Shown here: in pieces, positions 32,526 to 41,895 of the stretch
Layout: each line of letters opens with the position of its first letter
How positions within the stretch are numbered: position 1 is the stretch's first letter
Assembly: GCF_000717055.1 (NCBI RefSeq)
Contig: NZ_JNXI01000033.1
Coordinates: forward strand, 1-55,830
Length of the DNA: 55,830 nt
Source of the DNA: Streptomyces iakyrus
Lineage (GTDB): Bacteria > Actinomycetota > Actinomycetes > Streptomycetales > Streptomycetaceae
Reading direction: 5' to 3'
Notes under the pieces: model-generated
What the model saw: the letters and a program-made list of their open reading frames with translations, nothing else
Told to the model about the DNA's origin: nothing
Database searches by the model: none
Position numbers and translations under genes: made by a program

Positions 32526-35500
32526 GTGCCCGCCCGTATCACCGATCCCGACCAGCTCAAGGAGCTCCTCGGCATCCCGTTCACCCCGGAGCAGACGGCC
32601 TGCATCACCGCGCCGCCCGCCCCGCAGGTGATCGTGGCCGGAGCCGGCTCGGGCAAGACGACGGTGATGGCGGCCCGCGTGGTGTGGCTGGTCGGCACCG
32701 GCCAGGTCGCCCCCGAGCAGGTGCTCGGCCTCACCTTCACCAACAAGGCCGCCGCCGAACTCGCCGAGCGCGTCCGCAAGGCGCTCGTCAGAGCCGGCGT
32801 CACCGACCCGGACGCCATCGACCCGGACAACCCGCCGGGCGAGCCGGTCATCTCCACCTACCACGCCTTCGCGGGCCGCCTCCTGACCGACCACGGACTG
32901 CGCATCGGTCTCGAACCCACCTCCCGGCTGCTCGCCGACGCCACCCGCTTCCAGCTCGCCGCGCGCGTCCTGCGCGAGGCCCCGGGGCCCTACCCGGCCC
33001 TGACCCGTTCCTTCCCGGACCTCGTCGGCGACCTCCTCGCGCTCGACGGCGAACTCGCCGAGCACCTCGTACGCCCGGAAGCACTGCGCGCGTACGACGC
33101 CGAACTGCTGCTGACCCTGCGGGGCGCCAAGCTCAGCAACGCCGACCTGCGCAAGGTCCCCGACGCGGCCGCCGCCCGGCGTGAACTCGCCGAGCTGGTC
33201 ACCCGCTACCGGGCCGCCAAGCGCGAGCGGGACCTGCTCGACTTCGGTGACCAGATCGCCCTGTCGGCCCGGCTCGCCGGCATCCCCGAGGTGGGCCACG
33301 TCCTGCGCGACGAGTTCCGGGTGGTCCTGCTCGACGAGTACCAGGACACGTCGGTCGCCCAACGCGTCCTCCTGGCGGGCCTGTTCGGCGAGGGCACCGG
33401 CCACCCCGTCACCGCCGTCGGCGACCCCTGCCAGGCGATCTACGGCTGGCGCGGTGCCTCCGTCGCCAACCTCGACGACTTCCCCGAGCACTTCGCCCAC
33501 GCCGGCGGCCGCCCCGCGACCCGGCAGGCCCTCAGTGAGAACCGCCGCAGCGGCGGCCGCCTCCTCGACCTGGCCAACGGCCTCGCGGAGCCCCTGCGCG
33601 CCCTGCACGCGGGCGTGGAGGCCCTCCGCCCGGCCACCGGCGCCGAACGCGACGGCATGGTCCGCTGCGCCCTGCTGAGCACCCACGCCGAGGAGATCGA
33701 CTGGGCCGCCGACTCCGTCGCCCACCTCGTCCGGACCGGTACGGCACCCGGCGAGATCGCCGTTCTGTGCCGTACCGCGACCGACTTCGCCGAGATCCAG
33801 GGCGCCCTGGTCGCCCGGGACATCCCCGTCGAGGTCGTCGGCCTGTCCGGGCTGCTGCACCTCCCCGAGATCGCGGACCTCGTCGCCGTCTGCGAAGTCC
33901 TCCAGGACCCCGGCGCCAACGCCTCCCTGGTACGCCTGCTCACCGGCCCGCGCTGGCGCATCGGACCGCGCGACCTCGCCCTCCTGGGGCGGCGCGCCCG
34001 GCTTCTCGTCACCCACGCGCGCGTGGCGGGCGACGACGACCGGGACCGCCGTCTCGCCGAGGCAGTCGAAGGGGTCGACCCGTCCGAGGTGATCTCCCTC
34101 GCGGACGCCCTCGACACGTTCCTGGAGACGCCGCTGGACGGTCGCGGTGACGACGACGGACTGCCGTTCTCGCCGGACGCGCGCGTGCGCTTCGCCCGGC
34201 TCGCCACCGAACTGCGCGAGCTGCGGCGCTCCCTGTCCGACCCGCTGATGGACGTCCTGCACCGCGTCCTCGCCGTCACCGGCCTGGAGGTCGAGCTGTC
34301 GGCGTCCCCGCACGCCCTGGCAGCGCGCCGCCGCGAGACGCTGTCCAACTTCCTGGACGTCGCCGCCTCCTTCGCCGCCGGCGACAACGAGGCGACCCTG
34401 CTCGCCTTCCTGGGCTTCCTGCGCACCGCCGCCCAGTACGAGAAGGGGCTCGACAACGCTCTTCCGGGCGGCGAGAACACCGTCAAGGTGCTCACGGCCC
34501 ACAAGTCCAAGGGCCTGGAGTGGGACGTGGTGGTCGTCCCCGGCCTGGTCACCGGCACCTTCCCCAGCAGCCAGGGCCGCGAGAAGTGGACCTCCCAGGG
34601 CAAGGTCCTGCCGCACGCGCTGCGCGGCGACGCCGACACCCTGCCCGATGTGACGTCCTGGGACGCCAAGGGCCTGAAGGCCTTCCACGAGGCCATGAAG
34701 GACCACCAGCACACCGAGGAACTCCGTCTCGGCTACGTCACCTTCACCCGCCCCCGCTCCCTCCTCCTGGGCTCCGGCCACTGGTGGGGGCCCACCCAGA
34801 AGAAGCGCCGTGGGCCGTCCGCGTTCCTCCAGGCCCTCTACGAGCACTGCGACGCCGGTTACGGCGAGATCGAGGCCTGGGCGGACGAACCCGCCGACGA
34901 CGAGGAGAACCCGGCCCTGCACCGGGCGACGGCCGACCAGGTGTGGCCCCTGCCCCTGGACGCGGCAGCCCTGGCACGCCGCCGCGCGGCAGCCGAGACC
35001 GTCCTGGCCCACCTGGAGAATCTCGCGTCCCATGAGGACGGGCACCCCGCGGCCACGCACGACCCGGACGTCCTCGACGACCCGGAGTGGCCCCCGCCGC
35101 CCGAGGACGACGAGCCCCTCCACAGCGAGCCCCCGCACGACGAACCGGACCCGTTCGACGGCGCACCCCTCGACGGCGCACCGTTCGACGACGTCCCCTT
35201 CGACGAGGTGCCCGCCGAAGAGATCTCCGGCGAAGACCCGGCGGACGGTGACGCCCCGCCCGTGATCCACCTCGCCGTCCCCCACCAGGCGGCCCCGCCC
35301 GAGGCCCCGGCCACCCGCCCTCTCCCCGGGACCCCCGGACATCCCGGCCCCCAGGGCCGGGCACATCCGCACCTCACCCCGGAGGAGGCCCGCACCGTCG
35401 CCTCCTGGGACCGCGACCTCGACGCCCTCACCGGAGAGCTCCTGCGCGCCCGCGACAGCGTCACCGAGGTGCCCCTGCCGGCGTCCCTCACGGCCTCCCA

Positions 35501-36116
35501 GCTGATGCACCTGGCCGCCGACCCCGACGGCCTCGCCCAGGAGCTGGCCCGCCCCATGCCGCGCCCGCCCCAGCCCGCCGCGCGCCGCGGCACCCGCTTC
35601 CACGCCTGGGTCGAGGCCCGCTTCGAGGCGCTCACACTGCCCATGCTGGAGCCGGAGGAACTGCCCGGCAGCGACGCCGAGATCGCCGACGAGGAGGACC
35701 TGGAGGCGCTCAAGGAGGCCTTCGAGCGCACCGAGTACGCACGCCGCACGCCCCACCGGGTGGAGGCCCCCGTCCAGCTCGCGATCGGCGGCCGGATCGT
35801 CCGGGGCCGCATCGACGCCGTCTACAAGGAAGGCGACGGGGAGGACGCGACGTACGAGATCGTCGACTGGAAGACCAGCCGCTCCCGCACCGCCGACCCG
35901 CTCCAGCTCGCCGTCTACCGGCTGGCCTGGGCCGAGCAGCAGGGCGTGCCGCCGGAGTCGGTCACAGCCGCGTTCCTGTACGTGCGCAGCGGCGAGGTCG
36001 TCCGCCCGCGGGACCTGCCCGGCCGGGCCGCCCTGGAGCGGCTGCTCCTGGACGACCCGTCGGGAGGGGAGGTCGGTGAGGAACCGCACTCCGAGGACGT
36101 CCGTGCGGGCCGATAG
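32526..36116 (+). CDS. adnB: AdnB-like helicase-nuclease subunit
   Basis: 1196 residues. UvrD motor: VAGAGSGKTTV (about 38), TFTNKAAAELAERV, LLDEYQDTSVAQ (about 268), VGDPCQAIYGWRGAS, TAHKSKGLEWDV. A C-terminal RecB-type nuclease has GRIDAVYKEG and EIVDWKTSRS (about 1112) with QLAVYRLAW. Between motor and nuclease lies a long Asp/Glu/Pro-rich insertion at about 850-940 (DEPLHSEPPHDEPDPFDG), probably a flexible linker. It is the partner of AdnA in ATP-driven end resection. The GTG start fits the motor's N-terminal ITDPDQLKELLG. The stop codon overlaps the -10-like element of the next gene. Confidence 0.92.
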   Translation: MPARITDPDQLKELLGIPFTPEQTACITAPPAPQVIVAGAGSGKTTVMAARVVWLVGTGQVAPEQVLGLTFTNKAAAELAERVRKALVRAGVTDPDAIDPDNPPGEPVISTYHAFAGRLLTDHGLRIGLEPTSRLLADATRFQLAARVLREAPGPYPALTRSFPDLVGDLLALDGELAEHLVRPEALRAYDAELLLTLRGAKLSNADLRKVPDAAAARRELAELVTRYRAAKRERDLLDFGDQIALSARLAGIPEVGHVLRDEFRVVLLDEYQDTSVAQRVLLAGLFGEGTGHPVTAVGDPCQAIYGWRGASVANLDDFPEHFAHAGGRPATRQALSENRRSGGRLLDLANGLAEPLRALHAGVEALRPATGAERDGMVRCALLSTHAEEIDWAADSVAHLVRTGTAPGEIAVLCRTATDFAEIQGALVARDIPVEVVGLSGLLHLPEIADLVAVCEVLQDPGANASLVRLLTGPRWRIGPRDLALLGRRARLLVTHARVAGDDDRDRRLAEAVEGVDPSEVISLADALDTFLETPLDGRGDDDGLPFSPDARVRFARLATELRELRRSLSDPLMDVLHRVLAVTGLEVELSASPHALAARRRETLSNFLDVAASFAAGDNEATLLAFLGFLRTAAQYEKGLDNALPGGENTVKVLTAHKSKGLEWDVVVVPGLVTGTFPSSQGREKWTSQGKVLPHALRGDADTLPDVTSWDAKGLKAFHEAMKDHQHTEELRLGYVTFTRPRSLLLGSGHWWGPTQKKRRGPSAFLQALYEHCDAGYGEIEAWADEPADDEENPALHRATADQVWPLPLDAAALARRRAAAETVLAHLENLASHEDGHPAATHDPDVLDDPEWPPPPEDDEPLHSEPPHDEPDPFDGAPLDGAPFDDVPFDEVPAEEISGEDPADGDAPPVIHLAVPHQAAPPEAPATRPLPGTPGHPGPQGRAHPHLTPEEARTVASWDRDLDALTGELLRARDSVTEVPLPASLTASQLMHLAADPDGLAQELARPMPRPPQPAARRGTRFHAWVEARFEALTLPMLEPEELPGSDAEIADEEDLEALKEAFERTEYARRTPHRVEAPVQLAIGGRIVRGRIDAVYKEGDGEDATYEIVDWKTSRSRTADPLQLAVYRLAWAEQQGVPPESVTAAFLYVRSGEVVRPRDLPGRAALERLLLDDPSGGEVGEEPHSEDVRAGR

Positions 36117-36119
36117 GCT
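36114..36119 (+). promoter_or_regulatory. -10-like hexamer overlapping the adnB stop
   Basis: TAGGCT lies 7 nt before the ATG at 36127; its first three bases are the adnB stop codon. Confidence 0.4.
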
Positions 36120-36126
36120 CGTGACC

Positions 36127-37530
36127 ATGAGCCAGACCCCGGACAGCGTCGTCCGTACGTACATCCAGCAGCACCGCGCCGCCTTCCTCGACGACCTCGC
36201 CGAGTGGCTGCGCATCCCGTCGGTGTCCGCCCAGCCGGACCACGCGCCCGACGTGCGACGCAGCGCCGACTGGCTCGCCGCCAAGCTCAAGGAGACCGGC
36301 TTCCCGACGGCCGAGGTCTGGCAGACCCCCGGCGCGCCCGCCGTCTTCGCCGAGTGGCCCTGTGCGGACCCGCAGGCACCCACCGTGCTGGTCTACGGCC
36401 ACCACGACGTGCAGCCTGCGGCCCGGGAGGACGGCTGGGACAGCGAGCCCTTCGAGCCGGTCGTGCGCGGCGACCGCCTCTACGCGCGCGGGGCGGCCGA
36501 CGACAAGGGCCAGGTGTTCTTTCACACCCTCGGCGTGCGCGCCCACCTCGCCGCCACCGGCCGCAGCACCCCGGCCGTGCACCTCAAACTGATCGTTGAG
36601 GGCGAGGAGGAGTCCGGCTCGCCGCACTTCCGGGCCCTGGTCGAGCAGCACGCCGAGCGGCTCGCCGCCGACGCCGTGATCGTCTCCGACACCGGCATGT
36701 GGTCCGAGGACACCCCCACGGTGTGCACCGGCATGCGTGGCCTCGCCGAGTGCGAGATACGCCTGCACGGCCCCGACCAGGACATCCACTCCGGTTCCTT
36801 CGGCGGCGCCGTGCCCAACCCGGCGACGGCCGCCGCCCGACTCGTCGCCGCCCTGCACGACGAGCACGCGCGCGTGGCGATCCCGGGCTTCTACGACGGC
36901 GTGGTCGAGCTCACCGACCGCGAGCGTGAACTGCTCGCCGAGCTGCCCTTCGACGAGCAGCAGTGGCTGCGCACGGCCAAGTCGTACGCCACCGAGGGGG
37001 AGGCCGGGTACACCACCCTGGAGCGGATCTGGGCCCGCCCCACCGCGGAGGTCAACGGCATCGGCGGCGGCTACCAGGGCCCCGGCAGCAAGACGATCGT
37101 CCCCTCCTCCGCCCTGGTGAAGCTGTCCTTCCGTCTGGTGGCGGGGCAGGACCCCGGGCAGGTGGAGAAGGCCGTCCGCGCCTGGGCCGAGCAGCAGGTG
37201 CCCCCGGGGATCCGCTGCGGCATCACGTTCAGCGGGGCCACGCGCCCGTGCCTCACGCCGCTGGACCACCCGGCTCTCCGGTCGGTCACCCGCGCCATGG
37301 GCCGGGCCTTCGAGAAGCCGGTCCGCTTCACCCGCGAGGGCGGCTCCGGACCGGCGGCGGACCTCCAGGACGTCCTCGGCGCCCCGGTGCTGTTCCTGGG
37401 CATCTCCGTCCCCTCGGACGGCTGGCACGCCCCGAACGAGAAAGTCGAACTCGACCTGCTCCTCAAAGGCGTCGAGACCGCCGCGTACCTGTGGGGTGAC
37501 CTCGCCGAGAACTGGCGCCATGCGCCCTGA
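36127..37530 (+). CDS. M20 family dipeptidase
   Basis: 467-residue zinc peptidase of the M20 (carnosinase/ArgE/DapE) clan. LVYGHHDVQPA (about residue 92) gives the first zinc His and the Asp two residues later, YARGAADDKGQ (about 123) the bridging Asp, VEGEEESGSPH (about 158) the catalytic Glu pair, VSDTGMWS the next Asp, and a final metal His is expected near the C-terminus (GWHAPNEKV). The lid/dimerisation domain lies in the middle (GLAECEIRLHGPDQDIHSG). It cleaves dipeptides in the cytoplasm. The ATG is probably used on a leaderless transcript. Confidence 0.92.
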   Translation: MSQTPDSVVRTYIQQHRAAFLDDLAEWLRIPSVSAQPDHAPDVRRSADWLAAKLKETGFPTAEVWQTPGAPAVFAEWPCADPQAPTVLVYGHHDVQPAAREDGWDSEPFEPVVRGDRLYARGAADDKGQVFFHTLGVRAHLAATGRSTPAVHLKLIVEGEEESGSPHFRALVEQHAERLAADAVIVSDTGMWSEDTPTVCTGMRGLAECEIRLHGPDQDIHSGSFGGAVPNPATAAARLVAALHDEHARVAIPGFYDGVVELTDRERELLAELPFDEQQWLRTAKSYATEGEAGYTTLERIWARPTAEVNGIGGGYQGPGSKTIVPSSALVKLSFRLVAGQDPGQVEKAVRAWAEQQVPPGIRCGITFSGATRPCLTPLDHPALRSVTRAMGRAFEKPVRFTREGGSGPAADLQDVLGAPVLFLGISVPSDGWHAPNEKVELDLLLKGVETAAYLWGDLAENWRHAP

Positions 37531-37683
37531 GCGTCCTTCCGTCCGGACCGGGCACGCGCGCGGGGCACACTGGAAGCGCCGCCCCGCACCGCCCGAGCCC
37601 GCCGGACCCGGTCGTCTCCCGCCGTACGTCCCGCTGAACCGCCCGCCGAACCCGACTGTTCCACCGGGGAGTTGGAAGCACCC

Positions 37684-38628
37684 GTGACCACCTGGACCGA
37701 CCACAACGCCGACCGTCCCATCTCGCTCACCGCCCCGAGCGGCGTCGACCGGGCCGCCCACCACCGGCTCGACGAGGCCTGGCTCGCGGCGGCGTGGAGC
37801 CACCCCACGACGCGCTGCTTCGTGGTCTCCGGCGGACAGGTCCTCATCGACGAGACGGCGGACGGGCGCACCGAACTCGTCATGACCCCCTCCTTCGAGG
37901 CCCCCCTCACCGAAGCGCACCGCTACTTCCTCGGCATCGACGAGGACGGCGTCAGCTACTTCGCCCTCCAGAAGGACTCCCTGCCCGGGCGCATGGACCA
38001 GTCCGCGCGCCCCGCGGGCCTGCGCGAGGCGGGCGCCCTGCTGTCGGCCCGGGACGTGGGCCTGATGGTGCACGCGGTGGGCCTGGAGAACTGGCAGCGC
38101 ACGCACCGCTTCTGCTCGCGCTGCGGCGAACGCACCGTCATCGCCGCCGCCGGACACATCCGCCGCTGCCAGGCCTGCGGCGCGGAGCACTACCCGCGCA
38201 CGGACCCCGCTGTGATCATGGCCGTGACCGATGAGGACGACCGCGTCCTGCTCGGCCGCCAGGTCCACTGGCCCGAGGGGCGCTTCTCGACGCTGGCCGG
38301 CTTCGTCGAGCCCGGCGAGTCCATCGAGCAGTCGGTGCGCCGCGAGGTCCTGGAGGAGGTCGGCATCAGCGTCGGCCAGGTCGAGTACGTCGCCAGCCAG
38401 CCCTGGCCCTTCCCGTCCAGCCTCATGCTGGGCTTCATGGCCCGCGCCACCTCGACCGAGATCGAAGTCGACGGCGACGAGATCCACGAGGCCCGCTGGT
38501 TCTCCCGTGACGAGCTGCGCGCCGCCTTCGAGTCCGGCGAGGTGCTCCCGCCCTACGGCATCTCCATCGCGGCCCGCCTGATCGAGCTCTGGTACGGCAA
38601 GCCGCTCCCGACACGGAGCGTTGTCTGA
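37684..38628 (+). CDS. nudC: NAD+ diphosphatase (NADH pyrophosphatase), Nudix
   Basis: 314 residues. An N-terminal NudC-like domain is followed by a zinc ribbon, CSRCGERTV ... CQACGAEHYPRTDP (about 145-170), then the Nudix box at about 203-225, GEPGES-like with REVLEEVGI at its end, and the NADH-specific SQPWPFPSSLMLGF signature at about 239-252. It hydrolyses NAD(H) to NMN and AMP and can decap NAD-RNA in other bacteria. The GTG start has GGAAG about 8 nt upstream. It lies between the dipeptidase and mycoredoxin genes, as in mycobacteria. Confidence 0.95.
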   Translation: MTTWTDHNADRPISLTAPSGVDRAAHHRLDEAWLAAAWSHPTTRCFVVSGGQVLIDETADGRTELVMTPSFEAPLTEAHRYFLGIDEDGVSYFALQKDSLPGRMDQSARPAGLREAGALLSARDVGLMVHAVGLENWQRTHRFCSRCGERTVIAAAGHIRRCQACGAEHYPRTDPAVIMAVTDEDDRVLLGRQVHWPEGRFSTLAGFVEPGESIEQSVRREVLEEVGISVGQVEYVASQPWPFPSSLMLGFMARATSTEIEVDGDEIHEARWFSRDELRAAFESGEVLPPYGISIAARLIELWYGKPLPTRSVV

Positions 38629-38660
38629 CCTCGTCAGCGCGCCCGTCGTCGGCATGAGAG

Positions 38661-38694
38661 AAGGCGGCCCCTGAGCTGTCTCAGGAGCCGCCTT
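38661..38694. terminator. bidirectional terminator between nudC and mrx1
   Basis: The arms 38661-38675 and 38680-38694 pair over 15 bp with a single mismatch and loop CTGT; AAGG...CCTT ends suit both directions. Confidence 0.75.
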
Positions 38695-38715
38695 ACCCGC
38701 ACAGACACACGGCGA

Positions 38716-38958
38716 CTAGGCGCCGATCTTCTGCTTCACCTGTGCCAGCGACGGGTTCGTGAGCGTCGAGCCGTCCGGGAAGAGGACGGTGGGCACCGTC
38801 TGGTTTCCGCCATTCGCCTTCTCCACGAACGCGGCGGACTCCGGGTCCTGCTCGATGTTGATCTCGGTGTACGCGATGCCCTCGCGGTCCATCTGGCTCT
38901 TCAGCCGGCGGCAGTAGCCGCACCACGTGGTGCTGTACATCGTCACAGTGCCCAGCAT
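38716..38958 (-). CDS. mrx1: mycoredoxin (glutaredoxin-like)
   Basis: 80 residues, a thioredoxin-fold protein with YSTTWCGYCRRLK (CGYC active site at residues 13-16), TVPTVLFPDG with the cis-Pro, and a C-terminal ending QVKQKIGA. Mycoredoxin-1 reduces protein-mycothiol mixed disulfides in actinobacteria. Divergent from uvrD2, with 183 nt between starts. Confidence 0.92.
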   Translation of the reverse strand: MLGTVTMYSTTWCGYCRRLKSQMDREGIAYTEINIEQDPESAAFVEKANGGNQTVPTVLFPDGSTLTNPSLAQVKQKIGA

Positions 38959-39129
38959 GTCTCTCGTGCTCCTTCGGTGGCTCGGGGCGGGTGGCCGCAG
39001 TGGGGGAACGCATGTGAAAGGTCCACCATTCCCGGTGCCCGTGCCAGGCCCGACGTGACGCCTGCCGCATTAGTACGACTATCAGTGCCTGCCTGTGGAC
39101 AACCGGCGCAGCCGTCTCGCGCGACCTGG

Positions 39130-39135
39130 CAGCAT
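39130..39135 (+). promoter_or_regulatory. -10-like hexamer before uvrD2
   Basis: CAGCAT lies 6 nt before the GTG at 39142; no ribosome-binding site is evident. Confidence 0.35.
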
Positions 39136-39141
39136 GGCTGT

Positions 39142-41337
39142 GTGACAGCAGCAACGCACTCCACCCTGTTCCCGCAGGTACCGGACTCCGCCGACGCGGT
39201 GCTCGAAGGGCTCGACCCCGAGCAGCGCGAAGTGGCCACGGCCCTGCACGGCCCGGTGTGCGTCCTGGCAGGCGCGGGCACGGGCAAGACCCGGGCGATC
39301 ACCCACCGCATCGCCTACGGAGTGCGCGCGGGCATCCTGCACCCCTCCAGCGTCCTCGCCGTCACCTTCACCAACCGCGCGGCCGGGGAGATGCGCGGCC
39401 GGCTGCGCCAGCTCGGCGCCGCGGGCGTCCAGGCGCGCACGTTCCACTCGGCCGCCCTGCGCCAGCTCCAGTACTTCTGGCCGAAAGCGATCGGCGGCGC
39501 CATGCCCCGTCTCGTCGACCGCAAGATCCAGCTCGTCGCCGACGCGGCGGCCGCCTGCCGCATCCGGCTCGACCGGGGCGAGCTGCGGGACGTCACCGCC
39601 GAGATCGAATGGTCCAAGGTCACCCAGACCGTCCCCGCCGACTACGCACCCGCCGCCGCCAAGGCCGGCCGCGAGTCCCCCCGCGACCCCGCCGAGATCG
39701 CCCAGCTCTACGCCGCCTACGAGGACGTCAAACGCGAGCGGTCCGTCATCGACTTCGAGGACGTGCTGCTGCTGACCGTGGCGGTTCTCCAGGACCGCCA
39801 CGACATCGCCGAACAGATCCGCGCCCAGTACCAGCACTTCGTGGTCGACGAGTACCAGGACGTCAGCCCCCTCCAGCAGCGCCTGCTCGAACTGTGGCTG
39901 GGCGAGCGGGACAGCCTGTGCGTAGTCGGGGACGCCAGCCAGACGATCTACTCGTTCACCGGGGCCACCCCGGACCATCTGCTCGACTTCCGCACCCGCC
40001 ACCCCGGTGCGACCGTCGTCAAGCTGGTCCGCGACTACCGTTCCACGCCCCAGGTCGTCCACCTCGCCAACGGTCTGCTCGCCCAGGCCCGGGGCCGGGC
40101 CGCCGACCACCGCCTGGAGCTCGTCTCCCAGCGCCCCGCCGGGCCCGAGCCGGTCTACGCCGAGTACACCGACGAACCCGCCGAGGCGGAAGGCGCGGCC
40201 CGCCGGATCCGCGAGCTCGTCGACTCGGGAGTCCCGGCCTCCGAGATCGCTGTCCTCTTCCGCACGAACGCGCAGTCCGAGACCTATGAGCAAGCCCTCG
40301 CCGACGCCGCGGTGCCCTACCAGCTGCGCGGCGCCGAGCGGTTCTTCGACCGCCCGGAGGTGCGCAAGGCGGGCATCGCCCTGCGCGGCGCGGCCCGCTT
40401 CGGCGGCAACGACTCCCTCCTGGACGACGTCGTCGACCTTCCCTCCCAGGTGCGCGCCGTGCTGTCGGGAGAGGGCTGGACGACGCAGCCACCGGCCGGC
40501 TCCGGCGCGGTGAGAGAGCGCTGGGAGTCCCTGGCCGCCCTGGTGAACCTCGCCCAGGACTTCGCCGCCGCCCGGCCCACCGCCACCCTGGCGGACCTCG
40601 TCGCCGAACTCGACGAACGGGCGAACGCCCAGCACGCCCCCACCGTGCAAGGCGTCACCCTCGCCTCCCTGCACTCGGCCAAGGGCCTGGAGTGGGACGT
40701 CGTCTTCCTGGTCGGCGTCGCCGAGGGCATGATGCCGATCACCTACGCCAAGACAGACGAACAGATCGAGGAGGAGCGCCGCCTCCTCTATGTCGGAGTC
40801 ACCCGCGCGCGAGAGCACCTCCATGTCTCCTGGGCGCTCTCCCGCTCGCCCGGAGGGCGCCCGAGCCGCCGTCCCAGCCGCTTCCTCGACGGGCTGCGCC
40901 CCGGCTCGGCGGCCGCCGCGGGCCGTACCGCCGCCGGAGGAGCGGGCGGAATCGAGCGCGGAATCCCCGGAACCAGGGGGTCCACCCCGAAACGGGCGCA
41001 GCGAGTCCCCGCCCGCTGCCGCGTCTGCGGCCGCACGCTGACCGACCCGGGCGAAATGAAGCTGATGCGCTGCGACGACTGCCCCTCCGACATGAACGAG
41101 GGCCTGTACGAGCGGCTGCGTGAGTGGCGCGCCGACCAGGCACGCAGCAGTGGCCAGCCCGCCTTCTGCGTGTTCACGGACAGGACGCTGATGGCGATCG
41201 CCGAGTCCGCCCCCGACGACGAGCGCGAGCTCGCCCGCATCCCGGGTGTCGGGATGCGCAAGCTCACCCGCTACGGCGCCGACGTACTGGCCATCTGCGC
41301 AGGCCAGTCCCTGGCGGAGAGCACAGATCACGACTGA
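39142..41337 (+). CDS. uvrD2: UvrD2-type DNA helicase with HRDC domain
   Basis: 731 residues. SF1A motor with LAGAGTGKTRAI (about 43), TFTNRAAGEMRGRL, VVDEYQDVSPLQ (about 234), VGDASQTIYSFTGA and LHSAKGLEWDVVFL. A zinc-ribbon-like tetracysteine motif CRVCGRTL ... CDDCP lies near 628-650, followed by a C-terminal HRDC domain (about 655-731). This layout defines mycobacterial UvrD2. It should be an ATP-driven 3'-5' helicase in repair or replication. GTG 39142 begins VTAATHSTLFPQ; the longer reading frame from 38977 runs across the promoter region and is rejected. Confidence 0.93.
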   Translation: MTAATHSTLFPQVPDSADAVLEGLDPEQREVATALHGPVCVLAGAGTGKTRAITHRIAYGVRAGILHPSSVLAVTFTNRAAGEMRGRLRQLGAAGVQARTFHSAALRQLQYFWPKAIGGAMPRLVDRKIQLVADAAAACRIRLDRGELRDVTAEIEWSKVTQTVPADYAPAAAKAGRESPRDPAEIAQLYAAYEDVKRERSVIDFEDVLLLTVAVLQDRHDIAEQIRAQYQHFVVDEYQDVSPLQQRLLELWLGERDSLCVVGDASQTIYSFTGATPDHLLDFRTRHPGATVVKLVRDYRSTPQVVHLANGLLAQARGRAADHRLELVSQRPAGPEPVYAEYTDEPAEAEGAARRIRELVDSGVPASEIAVLFRTNAQSETYEQALADAAVPYQLRGAERFFDRPEVRKAGIALRGAARFGGNDSLLDDVVDLPSQVRAVLSGEGWTTQPPAGSGAVRERWESLAALVNLAQDFAAARPTATLADLVAELDERANAQHAPTVQGVTLASLHSAKGLEWDVVFLVGVAEGMMPITYAKTDEQIEEERRLLYVGVTRAREHLHVSWALSRSPGGRPSRRPSRFLDGLRPGSAAAAGRTAAGGAGGIERGIPGTRGSTPKRAQRVPARCRVCGRTLTDPGEMKLMRCDDCPSDMNEGLYERLREWRADQARSSGQPAFCVFTDRTLMAIAESAPDDERELARIPGVGMRKLTRYGADVLAICAGQSLAESTDHD

Positions 41338-41350
41338 CACGAACTCGTCG

Positions 41351-41390
41351 AAAAAATAGTTTGCGCATGCCCCAGCAATCCCCATAGGTT
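41351..41390 (+). promoter_or_regulatory. whiB7 promoter with AT-rich element
   Basis: TTGCGC (41361-41366), an 18-nt spacer and TAGGTT (41385-41390). The run AAAAAATAGT directly upstream of the -35 is exceptional in this G+C-rich DNA. In mycobacteria WhiB7 binds such an AT-rich block next to the -35 through its AT-hook and activates its own promoter with the principal sigma factor. Confidence 0.65.
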
Positions 41391-41501
41391 CTTAGGCACG
41401 AGAGCAGCGGCCTTCTCGAAGGCCCTGATCCCGTGATGTACTTGCATATCCGTCGGACTGGTTCACCCAGTCCCCCGATACGCCGAGAGGAGGCGAGTCC
41501 A

Positions 41502-41828
41502 GTGATCAGCATCTACACCAGCTCCGTCAGCACCGTGAAAATGACCGATCGCTCGGCCGTCTCCGCGTGCATGCTCGGCGTTTCGAACCTGGGCACCGGT
41601 CTGTCCGGCATTCGTGCCGTCCGTCCGGCGTCCTCCTCCGTCGCCCCCGCGGGCCTTCCCGTCCGCGAGCGCAATGAGCGACCGACCAAGGCACTGGAAG
41701 CGGCAGTAGCGGCACAGGCGCAGGCCTATGCCTTTACGGCGACCGGTGCCGGATTCCGGAAGCAGACGACGCAGCACCACCAGATGTGGGCCTTCCGTGG
41801 GCCAGAACCCTGGAGTGATCCAGCCTGA
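41502..41828 (+). CDS. upstream ORF in the whiB7 leader
   Basis: 108 codons from GTG 41502, with GAGAGGAGG 8-9 nt upstream. The product starts VISIYTSSVSTVKMTDR, has an Ala-rich middle (LEAAVAAQAQAYAFTATG) and ends RGPEPWSDPA. The stop overlaps a palindrome, and the terminator-like hairpin begins 24 nt further. WhiB7 leaders in actinobacteria are known to contain uORFs whose slowed translation under ribosome-targeting antibiotics prevents termination; the same role is inferred here. The peptide is unusually long for a simple leader. Confidence 0.6.
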   Translation: MISIYTSSVSTVKMTDRSAVSACMLGVSNLGTGLSGIRAVRPASSSVAPAGLPVRERNERPTKALEAAVAAQAQAYAFTATGAGFRKQTTQHHQMWAFRGPEPWSDPA

Positions 41829-41840
41829 TCGCCGATCAGG
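41824..41840 (+). promoter_or_regulatory. palindrome over the uORF stop codon, possible antiterminator arm
   Basis: CCTGATCG-C-CGATCAGG is an 8-bp perfect inverted repeat containing the uORF TGA (41826-41828). A ribosome finishing the uORF would cover it. Confidence 0.45.
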
Positions 41841-41851
41841 CCGGCGCCTTC

Positions 41852-41895
41852 AGGGCCGCGGAACCCCATCCGGGATCCGCGGCCCTTCTGTTTGT
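41852..41895 (+). terminator. intrinsic attenuator before whiB7
   Basis: AGGGCCGCGGA (41852-41862) pairs perfectly with TCCGCGGCCCT (41876-41886) and is followed by TCTGTTTGT. It stands 106 nt before the whiB7 start, in the position of the known whiB7 leader terminators. Confidence 0.7.

Noticed and set aside
30600..36383. 1927-codon minus-strand open frame opposite adnA/adnB
   Set aside because: Gly/Val/Leu/Arg/Asp-rich shadow translation typical of antisense Streptomyces DNA; no motif.
38977..39141. N-terminal extension of UvrD2
   Set aside because: This stretch is the divergent promoter region of mrx1/uvrD2; the motor begins normally with GTG 39142.
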